The notes under the pieces are model-generated. The model ran no database searches and was not told the DNA's origin. It worked only from the letters and a program-made list of their open reading frames with translations. Source: Cardinalis cardinalis (Eukaryota > Chordata > Aves > Passeriformes > Cardinalidae). Taken from it: 64,000 nucleotides of DNA. The position numbers and the translations under genes were made by a program. The stretch lies in assembly GCA_014549065.1 (NCBI GenBank), contig JACDOX010000163.1, forward strand, positions 1,572,267-1,636,266. Direction: 5' to 3'. This document shows, piece after piece, positions 24,029 to 34,395 of the stretch. The number at the start of each line of letters is the position of its first letter. The first letter of the stretch is position 1.

Positions 24029-26235
24029 TTTGGGAGGCCTTTTTAACCGAGCACTGCTGTTCCTGTGAGCATGGGACAGCCCAAGCAGAGATAAAAAAGC
24101 CTGCAGCCTAAAGCTCCCATCACACCTGAACTTAGAGCACATCCCCCATTTTTCTGTGCCCAGGAGGATTACACATTTTTGTAAAGGTGGACCAGTGTAA
24201 GATTGATATCCTAAGTGGATTCCATATCCCTGTCATGTATGCAAAATCCCTTAAAGTCTGTTCTGCAATTCCCACACTGGAATGCATTTTGTGCTTAGCA
24301 CCTTATAAGCACAAGCAAAGCCAAGCTTTGGGAATTTTTCAAGCTGGAAAGATGAGACAATGGGCAAGCAAGGAGAGAGCCAGCAAGTGGTAGTGGCATT
24401 TGTCAAGGTCACCCAATTTCTCAGTGCAAATGTTGAAAGAAAACAGAAATTATGTCAGGCCCACCTGATTCTGATCTTCAGGCTAGTCCAGAGCCATTCA
24501 ATATTCCAGTGGAGACATAGTGCTGGGGAGACCACTCCTTCCATTTCCTAACTTCAGGAATTTAAGAAGTATTACCCTTTATACACAAAATCCTGTAAGA
24601 TAATTCTCCAAGGTTAAAAAAAAAAAATCCTCTAAGAGGAAAATTGCAAAGATCTATCACAGCAACAAACCTTGTCAGATTAATGAGATACCCCTGTCTG
24701 TAATACAGTCAGGGATTTCAGCTGGATCTCACTAATTGCCATTAAATGAAATCATCAGCTTGCTCTCTACTGCAGACTGTATGGCAAGCCTGACAATGAA
24801 TATATTCCCATTGAGGGAAGCAAATGACAATATAAGGACAGAATGGAGCAGAGTAATTTCCATTGCAAAAACTATTTCCCAGCCTGTGAAATCACCAACT
24901 CTGCACTAAACAGAGATGATTACCAAGTGTACTGTGTGCTCATTTATATTGGTCTTCCAGGAATTTTCACTGCATACAGATGTGTTACCAGGAGATTGTG
25001 CTCTCTGAACATGACAGCAGCACAGACCCATATTTGGGATGATATTTGGGATAACATGAGTTAAGACCCATATTATTTTAGGATTATTTATAATTTTATA
25101 TTTATCTAGATATACCAAATATTAAGTGGAATTTTATGAAGAAAAGATTCAACATTTGGACAGGATATGCAACATTTGACATCACAGTAAACTGCACGTT
25201 AGAGATGCAAGTTTTGCAATAACATTGCTCACCTTTCCAGCCCCCATACTTTGCACNGTCACTGAACCTTTGGTGTGGCATTGGTGCTAACTGAAGGTAC
25301 AGTGAAATTCTCAGTAGTGGCAAATGAGGACAGTCTTATAACCAGAGGGCAAATCTGGGTCCAAACTGGGCCCAAGTCAAATGAGGACCTTGGAGATTCT
25401 GTCTTAAGAGCTTTCTAAACAGAAAGAAATCATCTTTCAAATCAGATGTGACTTGTCTTTGCCACTGACAGACTTTGGCACATGGCAGCTGACAGCAAGT
25501 CACATCAGCCCAGATTTCAGAACCTGAGTATCCAAAAGGAACCTGAGGCAGAGACTCCTGCGCTCCATCTACAATTCCCAAAATCACATCTAAAGTCCAG
25601 GAAAAATCTACTAGTAAAATACTTTGTACCCCATATGTCAAATTGTACTTCTGTATCTTTTTAGAAACATTCAGATCTGATCAGATCCCACAGGCCAGAT
25701 GTATCTGCATGCAGGTTTTTAGAGACCCATTGAATTTCTAACACAAATTCCATCATCAGATTTGGTATAAATGTTGCCACATACAACTTTTTTTACTTTA
25801 GTGAAAAGCAAGCAAAAAAAAAAGTCTCCAAATTATTTTATAAAATATGGGTTAGAGCAGTCACAGACACTTCTGTGCTTCCAAAGAGCCAGACTGTGAA
25901 CTGAGGACAACTGTGCCTGGAGTAAAATAGAGATTCTCTGGACAAAATGTACACCTGATTCTTCACCCTTGCTGGACAATATGATCCTCACTTGAGCAAT
26001 CTGCAGTTTCCAGAGACAGAGAATGGACTGAGGCTTGGAGCAGTTGAACTGACTAATGGAGACATCATCAATTCATTATTCTTCAATTCTTTGTGCACAT
26101 TTTTAGTATCCTGCCATTTGTGCCTAACACAAATGAGAAAGAACCAATCTGCTTGAAAAGGAGATGCTTAGCATGTCTAGCTATCTGAAAACACTCTGGA
26201 CTTATCCTATTGATAATAGAAATATTTGATTTGGA
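24029..26235. other. no gene seen; unique sequence
   Basis: About 2.2 kb. Short open frames on both strands (up to 101 codons, 25336-25641 minus) show no recognisable domain. No repeat element was recognised. Confidence 0.5.
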
Positions 26236-26355
26236 AGGAATATATTATCTATTCTATATATAGATATAGATATATAAAATAATNCAATTGTAATAATATA
26301 TAATAGAATATTTAATAATAATAATATTAATAATAATGATGGAAGGAATATATAC
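26236..26355. repeat. AT-rich low-complexity tract
   Basis: TATAGATATAGATATA followed by AATAATAATATTAATAATAATG-like runs, with one N at 26284. Simple-sequence DNA. Confidence 0.8.
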
Positions 26356-28270
26356 ATACATATGACTCTCCAAAGCTCATTAATATAATGGAATCTGATT
26401 CATCCATTGTGGGTTCTCTGAAGCACTCCCTTGCTCCAGACAATATTTCATAGGGTCAGTAAGGCAGCTCATCTGGGGAGCTCAGCTAACAAGCATGCTG
26501 CCTCTGCTGAGAGGCAACTTCCCAACCATTTATGTAGTAATCCTGTTATTCCATGAAAAGCATACCTAGAGAAAACAGCATTGAAGGGATTCTAAGTCAG
26601 TGGTCTTTGGTAGGGTGAAGTCTTTAAGTGCTGAAAGATTTGAAGAAACAACAAGGGCTTTGGTTTGCAGTTTACTATTCCATATTTCAGATTTGACAGT
26701 CTGGAGAGATAAGAAAACAGAAAAGAAGATAAATGTGAAGAGAAAGCTCAGAGAAAACTTAACTTCCACCTTTCTTTCAATGAGACTAACACCCAATAAG
26801 AAGGAAAGTTAAATACCCTTTCCCAAAAGAAGAATCTGTATCTTGCGGCAGGCAAATAGTCACTGGGAGTGGGATCATTTAGGACATTAGGGATTGTTTG
26901 GCTTTAAGGCTTTCTGTGCTTTGTTGCTTTTCTCCTGTGTTGGTCTGCTGTCAACACGAAACTCATTCCAAGCCCTTGTGACACAGTTGTTTGTTTCTTA
27001 TATCTTCTTTTCTGCCCATTGTTCACCAACAGTCTCAGTATCAGCAGCATACGTAAATAATGTTACAGACTTCCCATTTCCCTTGAAATACATGAGCTGT
27101 GAGATTTCATATACAATATTTTCATTTATCTGGTGGCATTCAGTACAGCAGCTCCTATGTAAACACAAAGAAACATTCCAAATACTATCAGAAACTACAC
27201 TGTAAATGCAAAACAAATGTAAACATCTTCAAGAGCAATTTGCTGTTCATGATGCTGAGGGGCACCTGAACAGTCAGAATATGCAAGTCACAAAATCATG
27301 GGCTCTTCTTTTGATCTATTTGGACTGTGAAATTCCGGATTTTAAATGAACAATTCCGTGCTATCATGCTTCTAAAAAATTTAGGAATCAATGATGTGGA
27401 CCAAATGCTTTTAACAAAAAGAAAAAATAAAGCCCCTTCTGATATTTGACAGCTCATCAGAAAACTTCAAGTGTTCCATGCAAATAAAAAAATCTATAAA
27501 GACACCTTCTGCTAGTCCCTAAGCTATTAAAATTTAAAGATAATGAAGCAGGGCAGGTTTTTGCCTTCCTTATCCATGTGCAATTTTGTTAAAACCTTTG
27601 TGTTGTCCTGGTTACTGCAGCTGTGGGCTTCAATCTGGCTCCTTGCAGCTGTCCCCATTAAAATATTAAAAAAAANCCATAAAATCCTGCCTGCTTTGAT
27701 TTATAGCTTGTTCGAAACTTAGTGAACTAAACTCATCAGGTCTACTATCAGCTGACAAATTCTAAAGGTCTCATTTTATATTGTCTTTAAGCCCAAGTTA
27801 AAAGCTTCATTTTGCTTCAATAGTTGGATTTTCAGCCAGAAAAAAATCCACGTACCATGGATTTTTATACTTTGTAGTCAGAATAGCTCAGCCTGTTCAT
27901 CTTTGGCACCCAAACCCAGCTCACTTCACACACCCAAACCAGCAAAAGTTCTGTCCCACCATTGCAGCTGACATAAGCTTGGAAGGATGAGGTTAACTCT
28001 AACGACTGGGGCATGGGCCCAGGGGATCTGAATCGTTTATTCAGAGAAATGAGCTGGTTTTATCCACTTCTCAAGGCACAGGATCTCCTTACATGGCAGT
28101 TCTCACTACATAACCTATCCCTCATTGCCATGTCACAACACGCTTTGTAAATGTCCTCCCATGGGGTGATCGCACCGTGTTCAGGGCTCTGGCAGCTTCT
28201 GGCAGGCTCCTCTCTGTAGGGCTCTGCCAAGGGACACCTCCTGCCCACAGGGCAGGCTGGGACAAGCTGC
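26356..28270. other. no gene seen; unique sequence
   Basis: About 1.9 kb. The part after 27,990 is more GC-rich and contains GTTTATTC (a reverse-strand AATAAA) near 28036, so an LTR relic is possible but unsupported. It leads directly into the minisatellite. Confidence 0.45.
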
Positions 28271-28756
28271 TCCGTGCTGCCATGTGCCTCTGTGCCATCA
28301 TGTCCTCCCCTGTGCCACCATGTGCCCTTTGGGCTGCCACAAGCTCCTTCGTCCTGCCATGTGCCTGTCTGTGCCACCATGTGCCCCTTTGTGCTGCCAT
28401 GTGCCCCTTAGTGCTGCCATGTGCCCCTCTATGCTGCCATGTGCCCCTTTGTGCTGCCATGTGCCCCTCTATGCTGCCATGTGCCCCTTTATGCTGCCAT
28501 GTGCTCCTTTGTCCCTCCATGTGCCCCTTTGTGGTGCATGTCCCTCTCTGTGCTGCCATGTGCCCCTCTGTGTCACTGTGTGCTCCTTTGTGCCACCATG
28601 TGCCCCTTTGTGCTGCCACGTGCTTTGTGCTGTCATGTGTCTCTTTGTCCCTCCATGTGCCCCTCTGTGCCACCATGTGCCCCTTTGTGGTGCCATGTGC
28701 TTCTTTGTGCCACCATGTGCCCCTCTGTGCCACCCTGTCCTCCTCTGTCCCTCCAG
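28271..28756. repeat. 20-bp minisatellite, about 24 units
   Basis: Tandem units close to TGTGCCCCTTTGTGCTGCCA, regular at 20 bp through the middle (28380-28500) and more degenerate, with small deletions, at both ends (for example near 28535 and 28620). Since 20 is not a multiple of three, each frame cycles through the same 20-residue repeat every 60 bp. Open frames therefore arise in several frames on both strands: plus 28177-29082 (301 codons), minus 28122-28913 (263 codons) and others. These cysteine- and proline-rich frames are by-products of the repeat and are not annotated as genes. Confidence 0.95.
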
Positions 28757-28769
28757 CCCGCTGCCAGCC

Positions 28770-28915
28770 CCACGGTGGCACTGAGTGCCATCTCCAGCCA
28801 TTTCCCGAACACCTGCAGGGCTGCTGGCTCCACCAGCTCCCTGGGCAGCCTGTTCCAATGTTCCACAACAGTTGCCATGAAGGGATTTCTATCCCATGGT
28901 GTGGTAGCCCCATGA
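28770..28915 (-). mobile_element. diverged CR1 LINE fragment, minus strand
   Basis: The reverse complement contains CR1-like ORF2-end words: AACAGGCTGCCCAGGGAGCT, then a GGAGATGGCACTCAGTGCC-type segment. It is more diverged than the three other CR1 copies and lacks the terminal octamers. The minisatellite starts where its 3' end would be, so the array has replaced or grown from the CR1 tail region. Sequence up to about 29,110 may be further CR1 but is not clear. Confidence 0.65.
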
Positions 28916-29162
28916 TACATATTCTGCTGCAGATGNTCCCCCTAGGATTCTCCAGGACGAGGAGAAGGCTGATTTGTGCTGTCTCATCCAGCCCCAGGGA
29001 GGGATGGAGGGATGCATGGCACAGGCTGAGGTGTCTCTCAGGCTGCTGGCACCCTGCCCTCTCCCTCCAGCTGTGCTTCTGAGCTCATCCAACACCAACA
29101 CCTTCCTAGGCCTACATCCAAACCACTCTGGGGCTTTTAGTTTGTGTTCAAATGCAGGTGTT

Positions 29163-29569
29163 TGTCACCATCATATTTTCTGAAAAATCCCTTGCTCAGG
29201 ATTTTGCTCCTGGGAAGCTGAGAAGTTTCAGAGAAAAATTAAAGCAATAATTATCTGATCTGCTTCTCCTGTGTTTTGCTGCTTTGGAATGTGTTTTGGA
29301 CATTGTTTACCAACAGATGAATGTTCATTGGTTTCATGTGAATTGTTTTTACTTATTGGCCAATTACAGCCCAGCTGTGTTGGGGCTCTGGAGAGACGAA
29401 TGAGTTTTTCATTAGTAACTTTCTAGCCTTCTGTCTATATCCTTTCTGTATTCTTTAGTATCGTATTCTTTAATATAATATAGATAATAAAATAATAAAT
29501 TAGCCTTCTGAGAACATGGAGTCAGATTAATTCGTTCCTTCCATCGTCGGGGCCCCAGAAAGTCCCACA
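29163..29569 (+). mobile_element. solo LTR, family A, copy A3
   Basis: A 407-bp LTR from TGTCACCATCATATTTTCTG to AAGTCCCACA, with a perfect target-site duplication GGTGTT (29157-29162 and 29570-29575). It has a CCAAT-type GGCCAATTACAG box, an AT-rich TATA region (TTTAATATAATATAG) and AATAAATTAGCC before the GCCTTCTGAGAACATGGAGT segment shared by most family A copies. Confidence 0.93.
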
Positions 29570-29575
29570 GGTGTT

Positions 29576-30447
29576 GGAGCCCAGAGCACACAGGGGGACA
29601 GCACCAGCCAGGAGCCCAGGGCAGCACTGCCCAGCCCCTCCACAAGGAAAGCACCTCCAGAGCTCCTCTGGACACTCAGCAAGGAAACTCTGGGCTTGAT
29701 GTGCAGCAGAAAAGAGGGATTTGATCAGCCTGAGCTGAGTCCATTGTACTGGCATTTCCATGTGCCATATACACAAAAAANCCCTGTAAAATATATGTCA
29801 GTGACATTTGCAGTGTTCTGAAGTTTAAGTCACCAATTATTCAGCCAGTCCCTTGTTTATTGCCTCAATAACCCACCAAGGAAAGGTGAAAGGCTAACCA
29901 ATGAAAATACTGAATAATAAAAAGGTTAAAGTGCCTTTAAAGTTTGTGGTTTTGATACTGACTACACTGAGGATATAAATGATGTTGTCTTGTTCTCATG
30001 ACAATGACAAGAAAGCGGGACTTGTTCTTGTGGTAAAAACTCTACAGGAAATCAAGTGTTGCAAATTTAACTCCTTCTGTTTGCANTCTGCAGGGTTTCC
30101 AAATGTCATAATCTATGGGAGAGGATTCATCAGCCCCCAAGTACAATTCAGATGACTGATCTCCATATTGATTGCACTTCTTATGGATGTAGTTTTAATT
30201 TTGAACATGCTATTGGGTATCTGAATGCCATATTATCTATCCACTGTGGTTAAACAGATACAGTGAATAATGCATTCCCATTTGACTCTTTGATCATTCC
30301 ACTTTTGTTTCAAAGCTGCCCCAGAACAGCTGCTTAAGGTACAAGCTCAAAAGACACTCTAAATCTCAATGATGGACACTTGATGAGGCACAAAGCCTGC
30401 AGGAAGTGCTCCCTGCAAGGACACATAACGCTCAGACTGCAGATTTA
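29576..30447. other. no gene seen; unique sequence
   Basis: About 0.9 kb. The first 200 bp is GC-rich and the remainder AT-rich. No repeat family or gene was recognised. Confidence 0.5.
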
Positions 30448-30448
30448 C

Positions 30449-30490
<42 letters not shown>
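30448..30490. repeat. (ATT)n microsatellite
   Basis: About 14 perfect ATT units ending at CGTAGG. It is the complement of the TAA motif at 6441-6510 and unrelated in flanks. Confidence 0.95.
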
Positions 30491-32234
30491 CGTAGGAAAG
30501 TATATTGAAACTAATTATCTCAACTATTCCTTAGAAAAACAACCTTAGACATTTTATCTGCTGAGGACAGAAACATTGGTTAATTAATGGAACTTTAGAG
30601 CAAATGAAACAAATGTAGTGAAGTTTTGCAAGAGTTTTGATCAGATTCAGTTGTACTTTTTCCTGTCAAAGAAATCAGAAACAAAATAAATTCTAATAGA
30701 AACATAAGACTGTTACTTACAGTTTCATAATTTCCATTTAATTACATATTTAAGATGAAATANTTAATGACTATTTCATTCATATTCCAAAAAGTAATAT
30801 CATGTGCTCCTTCCAACTTAGCTGAAAATGGTAAGAAACCTGTAATCTCAGGCTTTGGTAATGTACTTGAAAGTCACTTAACAGTCTGACTACTCTAACC
30901 CTGCACCATGCCAATGTTAAAGGGATTACAGGTAATGAAAAGAATTAAAGAATTAATTTTCAGTGAGAAATCCTGCTGGAAAGTGAGAGCTGTAATGACA
31001 AACTGATGCTAATCAATGTATTTTATTCCATCTTAAAAGGTCAGCTGGTGAAAGACGAATTAAAAGATGTGAATAAAATTATGGGCAATTTTTCGAAGTA
31101 CTTGTTAGTATGATAGGTCCAATTAAAGAGATTAATTAGAAAACCAAAATATTTTATGCTAAAATTTATTTTAGCCCTTCTTCATATTTAACAATAGAGA
31201 AGGAAATCCATGCACTAGAGAGCTGTGAGCTCATTCTAAAAGCAATGCATTCCCTAGGAGTGAGCAGCAGTTGAATGTATTGCCCCAAGTGCTGCTGGAG
31301 GACCAGTAAGGTCACAGCAGACAGGATCTGACAAATATTTTTAAGATACGATACAGCAGTGCTAGAACAACTACCAAAATATTGTGGTCACCCCTCATGC
31401 CCACATTTTCAAAAGAAATATTTTAAATATGTGAAAAGATTTCAGAGAAGAAAACTGCATTCAAAGGCTGAGTTTAAGTCTTTGGAGAGAAACGTGATTT
31501 TATAAGTATATGAGATAGATCAGCTTAGGGGAGAAAAAGATCTGCTACTGAAGAAATCTCTAATTTTGTCAAAGGTGGCATAACAAGAAACTCTAGAAGG
31601 AGGTCATCCCTGACAAATGCAAACTGCTTCAACAGTGAGGGTAATTAACTAGTAAAAAGAGAAATAAAAGTCTGGAAACCATTGCTTGATTCGTGTCTTC
31701 TCAACAGGAGTCTGGAAGCTGGGCAGAGACAGATTACCCAGTGTCATCATGACTAGAAAATGTAATATACAAAAAAGCTTCTTCTGATGTTCAACTCCAT
31801 GGAAGAGAAAATTCATCGAGTGAAGACAGGGGTTATACAAAGGATTTTATTATTGTAGGAACCACTCTCTTTTGGAGAGCAAGTGTGGATTATACACAAC
31901 TGCAGCATGCTTTTGAGCAGAGGTAAGCCTGTACATTTTCCTCTCAAACTGATTTTGACTAAATTAACACACTGCATGNAAGGAACAGTTTTTTCTCTAA
32001 AAACAACTTCCATGTCCTGAAATAGATCAAGCAGAGAAAAACAAAGAATTAGGGAGTACAGCTAATATAACACATCCCAAAAGTCAGCCAGGCAGTCTCA
32101 TCTTCCTGATGGGCACAGTCCTGCCCTTCCAGGTGCAGTGTCAGTCAGTCCAGCTGTGTCAGACACCAGTCAAGGGTGCAGGTGGAGAGGATGGAGCTTC
32201 TGCTTCNCCTTTCCTCCAAAAAAGTGCTCCCACT
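30491..32234. other. no gene seen; AT-rich unique sequence
   Basis: About 1.7 kb. 30,900-31,160 is particularly rich in ATTAA and AATTA words and lacks simple repeats, a composition often seen in conserved non-coding DNA; this is an impression only. The last 130 bp before the CR1 may be its diverged 5' part. Confidence 0.45.
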
Positions 32235-32623
32235 TGGGGAACCCCTGAGGGAGCTGGGAGTGCTCAGCCTGGAGAAAAGGAGACTCAGGGCTGCCCCCAT
32301 CACTCGGCACAGCTCCTGAAAGGTGCCTGTGCTCAGCTGGGGCTGGGCTCTGTCTCCAGCAGCACTGACACAACCAGAGCACACAGCCTCGAGCTGTGCC
32401 AAGGGAAATACAGGGTGGACAGCAGGGAAAAGGTTTTCACAGAAAGAGTGATGAAGTTCTGGAATGGCTGCCCAGGGAGGTGGTGGAGTCCCCATCCCCG
32501 GGTGTGTTTAACAAAGCCTGGATGTGGCACTGGGTGCCAGGGGTGAGTTGAGCTGTTGGGGCTGGGTTGGACTCCATGATCTTGAAGGTCTCTTCCAACC
32601 TGGTCATTCTGTGAATTCTGTGA
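32235..32623 (+). mobile_element. CR1 LINE 3' end, plus strand (longest copy)
   Basis: It extends further into ORF2 than the other copies: the end of the reverse-transcriptase reading frame is visible as a CTGAGGGAGCTGGGAGTGCT block followed by AAAGAGTGATGAAGTTCTGG and GGCTGCCCAGGGAGGTGGTG, then the 3' UTR with ATTCTGTGAATTCTGTGA. The reading frame is broken by stops. The octamers have become ATTCTGTGA-type 9-mers here. Confidence 0.93.
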
Positions 32624-32725
32624 AGATGCTGCTATGTTGGGAGCCAGGAGAGACAACTCCCACTTCAGCTTCTCAGCCCCCACAATAAAACCAGCTAGAT
32701 AAGGGTCTGCTGCTACAGGTCTTGG

Positions 32726-33135
32726 TGTCTCTTTGGGCTACCTAAAAACAGAGGCCAGACAAAATCAAGGGACTAAAAAGCAGTTCTATTTATTGAAGGC
32801 CCTTCAGGTACATTTAGGGCAGATGAAGCCCCCNNNNNNNNNNNNNNNNNNNNNNNNNNNNNNNNNNNNNNNNNNNNNNNNNNNNNNNNNNNNNNNNNNN
32901 NNNNNNNNNNNNNNNNNNNNNNNNNNNNNNNNNNNNNNNNNNNNNNNNNNNNNNNNNNNNNNNNNNNNNNNNNNNNNNNNNNNNNNNNNNNNNNNNNNNN
33001 NNNNNNNNNNNNNNNNNNNNNNNNNNNNTGTCCTTGATTGCCAGGCCTGGAGAGGAATTGTTGTGTCTGCCCAAAATGGGAAAGCAGCAGCTCACACTGT
33101 GTGTGGGGTTTAGAGTTATACACTACAGAACTGCA
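32726..33135 (-). mobile_element. LTR, family E, copy E1 (contains assembly gap)
   Basis: Minus-strand LTR with AATAAATAG (plus-strand CTATTTATT near 32786) in the TTCAATAAAT context. The edges, TGTCTCTTTGGGCTACC on the left and GAACTGCA on the right, come from comparison with E2 at 38878-39272. Outside the gap and the first 17 bp it differs from E2 at only about three positions by eye. The middle (32834-33028) is N. Only a 3-bp match (TGG) flanks it, so the duplication is not established. Confidence 0.82.
32834..33028. other. assembly gap, 195 Ns, inside LTR E1
   Basis: Unsequenced run. In the paralogous LTR E2 the interval between the same flanking words is 189 bp (38987-39175), so the gap length is realistic and the missing sequence is probably the U3/TATA part of the LTR. 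Confidence 0.99.
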
Positions 33136-34145
33136 TGGAGTGTCACTGTTCCTGNCCTACAAAGCCCACTCAGCCCCAGAAATTTCAGGAGTTCAGGTCC
33201 AGCATTCAAGGGCTACAAGAAAGGCTCATTTGCACTAGGTTTAACTGAAGCTCCCCCTTTAAAACAGGCATATTTTATCTTTATAACATACAGGACCACA
33301 GCCTTACTACTAACTGTACTATTTTACTCAGCACTGAAATCCCTGATTAATTAGAGATTTGGCAAGCAGATTTAAATTATCATTATAAAACATTATAAAA
33401 AACCTGACATAGGCTCTGAAATCAGTTAAATGTGACTATGTTAAATGTTGCAGTATCTTTCAATATTGATGACATCATTATTTATGCCAAGGCATACCTG
33501 CAGGAGGCTGAGAATTTAAGAATACTCCATAAAGTCCTCCATCAGTCTGCCAGAGGTCTGTAGCTGTCTCTCATGCTCTTCTTTAGCATAANAAGTAACA
33601 CATCCTGTAAGGCACCCACTCATCACGGGTTGTGCCTGACAGGAGCCTCTGAGGAGCTGATGCAGGGAGGATCCAGTTATAAATTCCCAGGGCAGCAGCA
33701 CTCCTGCNTTGTCCAGAGGCACAAAGCTGCATAAAAGGCATTAAAAGCACATGGCTGAACTAGAAAAGCACAGGAATGATGCAGGTTTACAGTGTCTCAG
33801 GAGAAAGGTTTCAAGGGTAAAATCACACATTTCCCTATCACCAGCGCAGCACCTGCTGCTAAATGAGCATTTATTTTTGTGCCCAGTGTTTTGGAGTGTG
33901 GTAACTGTGCTGGATGAGCACTCACCACCAGCGTACTGAGCTGCTCACGATGGGGAGCTGTCCTGTGCTCCACTGCATCATTTTAATCAGTGCCCTGCTG
34001 CTTTGTCAAGCACACTGGAGCACCAGCTCCAAGCCTTCCCTGAGCTCTTCAACTCAAGTTATACTGTGCACACAGCACAGGAACAGATATCCAGGTACAG
34101 CTGGTGTGATGGGAGTGAAGATATCCCAGGCTCTCCCCAGCAGCC
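33136..34145. other. no gene seen; unique sequence
   Basis: About 1 kb, with open frames of up to 106 codons that have no recognisable domain. No repeat family member was recognised. Confidence 0.5.
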
Positions 34146-34395
34146 CAGAATGCTGAGTTCTGGATGCTGAGTTCTGGATGCTGAGAATTTCTGTGCTGCC
34201 AGACTCTGGCCCCCAGGAGAGCACTGCATTTAACCTGAGACCTTGGAAAAAGCTTCCAAAATTGATTGATAACGCTGGGATTATGGGTGTGTAGTTCGAT
34301 TAGAAGTGTGTAATATCACAGGGTGGAAAACTTAGAGTTTAAAGTTTTAAAATATAATTAGATATATAGAGCAGGATAGAAGTTTTAAAACCAAA
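34146..34395 (+). mobile_element. diverged LTR fragment related to family C3
   Basis: From TGCTGAGAATTT (about 34181) it follows the 5' half of the LTR at 55633-56180: GAGAGCACTGCATTT, then GTAATATCACAGGG and GGAAAACTTAGAG. The similarity is lost near 34,395. Just upstream, the 14-mer ATGCTGAGTTCTGG is tandemly repeated (34150-34180), apparently by slippage over the LTR's own first bases. No 3' half, polyadenylation signal or duplication was found, so it is a truncated relic. Confidence 0.65.

Noticed and set aside
28122..29082. Long plus- and minus-strand open frames (301, 263, 166, 164 and 129 codons) as protein genes
   Set aside because: They are generated by the 20-bp tandem repeat, which is stop-free in all phases. 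The same DNA is open on both strands and in several frames, and the frames run on into a CR1 relic.
32733..33123. Open frames of 93-126 codons around 32.8-33.1 kb
   Set aside because: They cross the 195-N gap inside LTR E1; the readable parts are LTR sequence.
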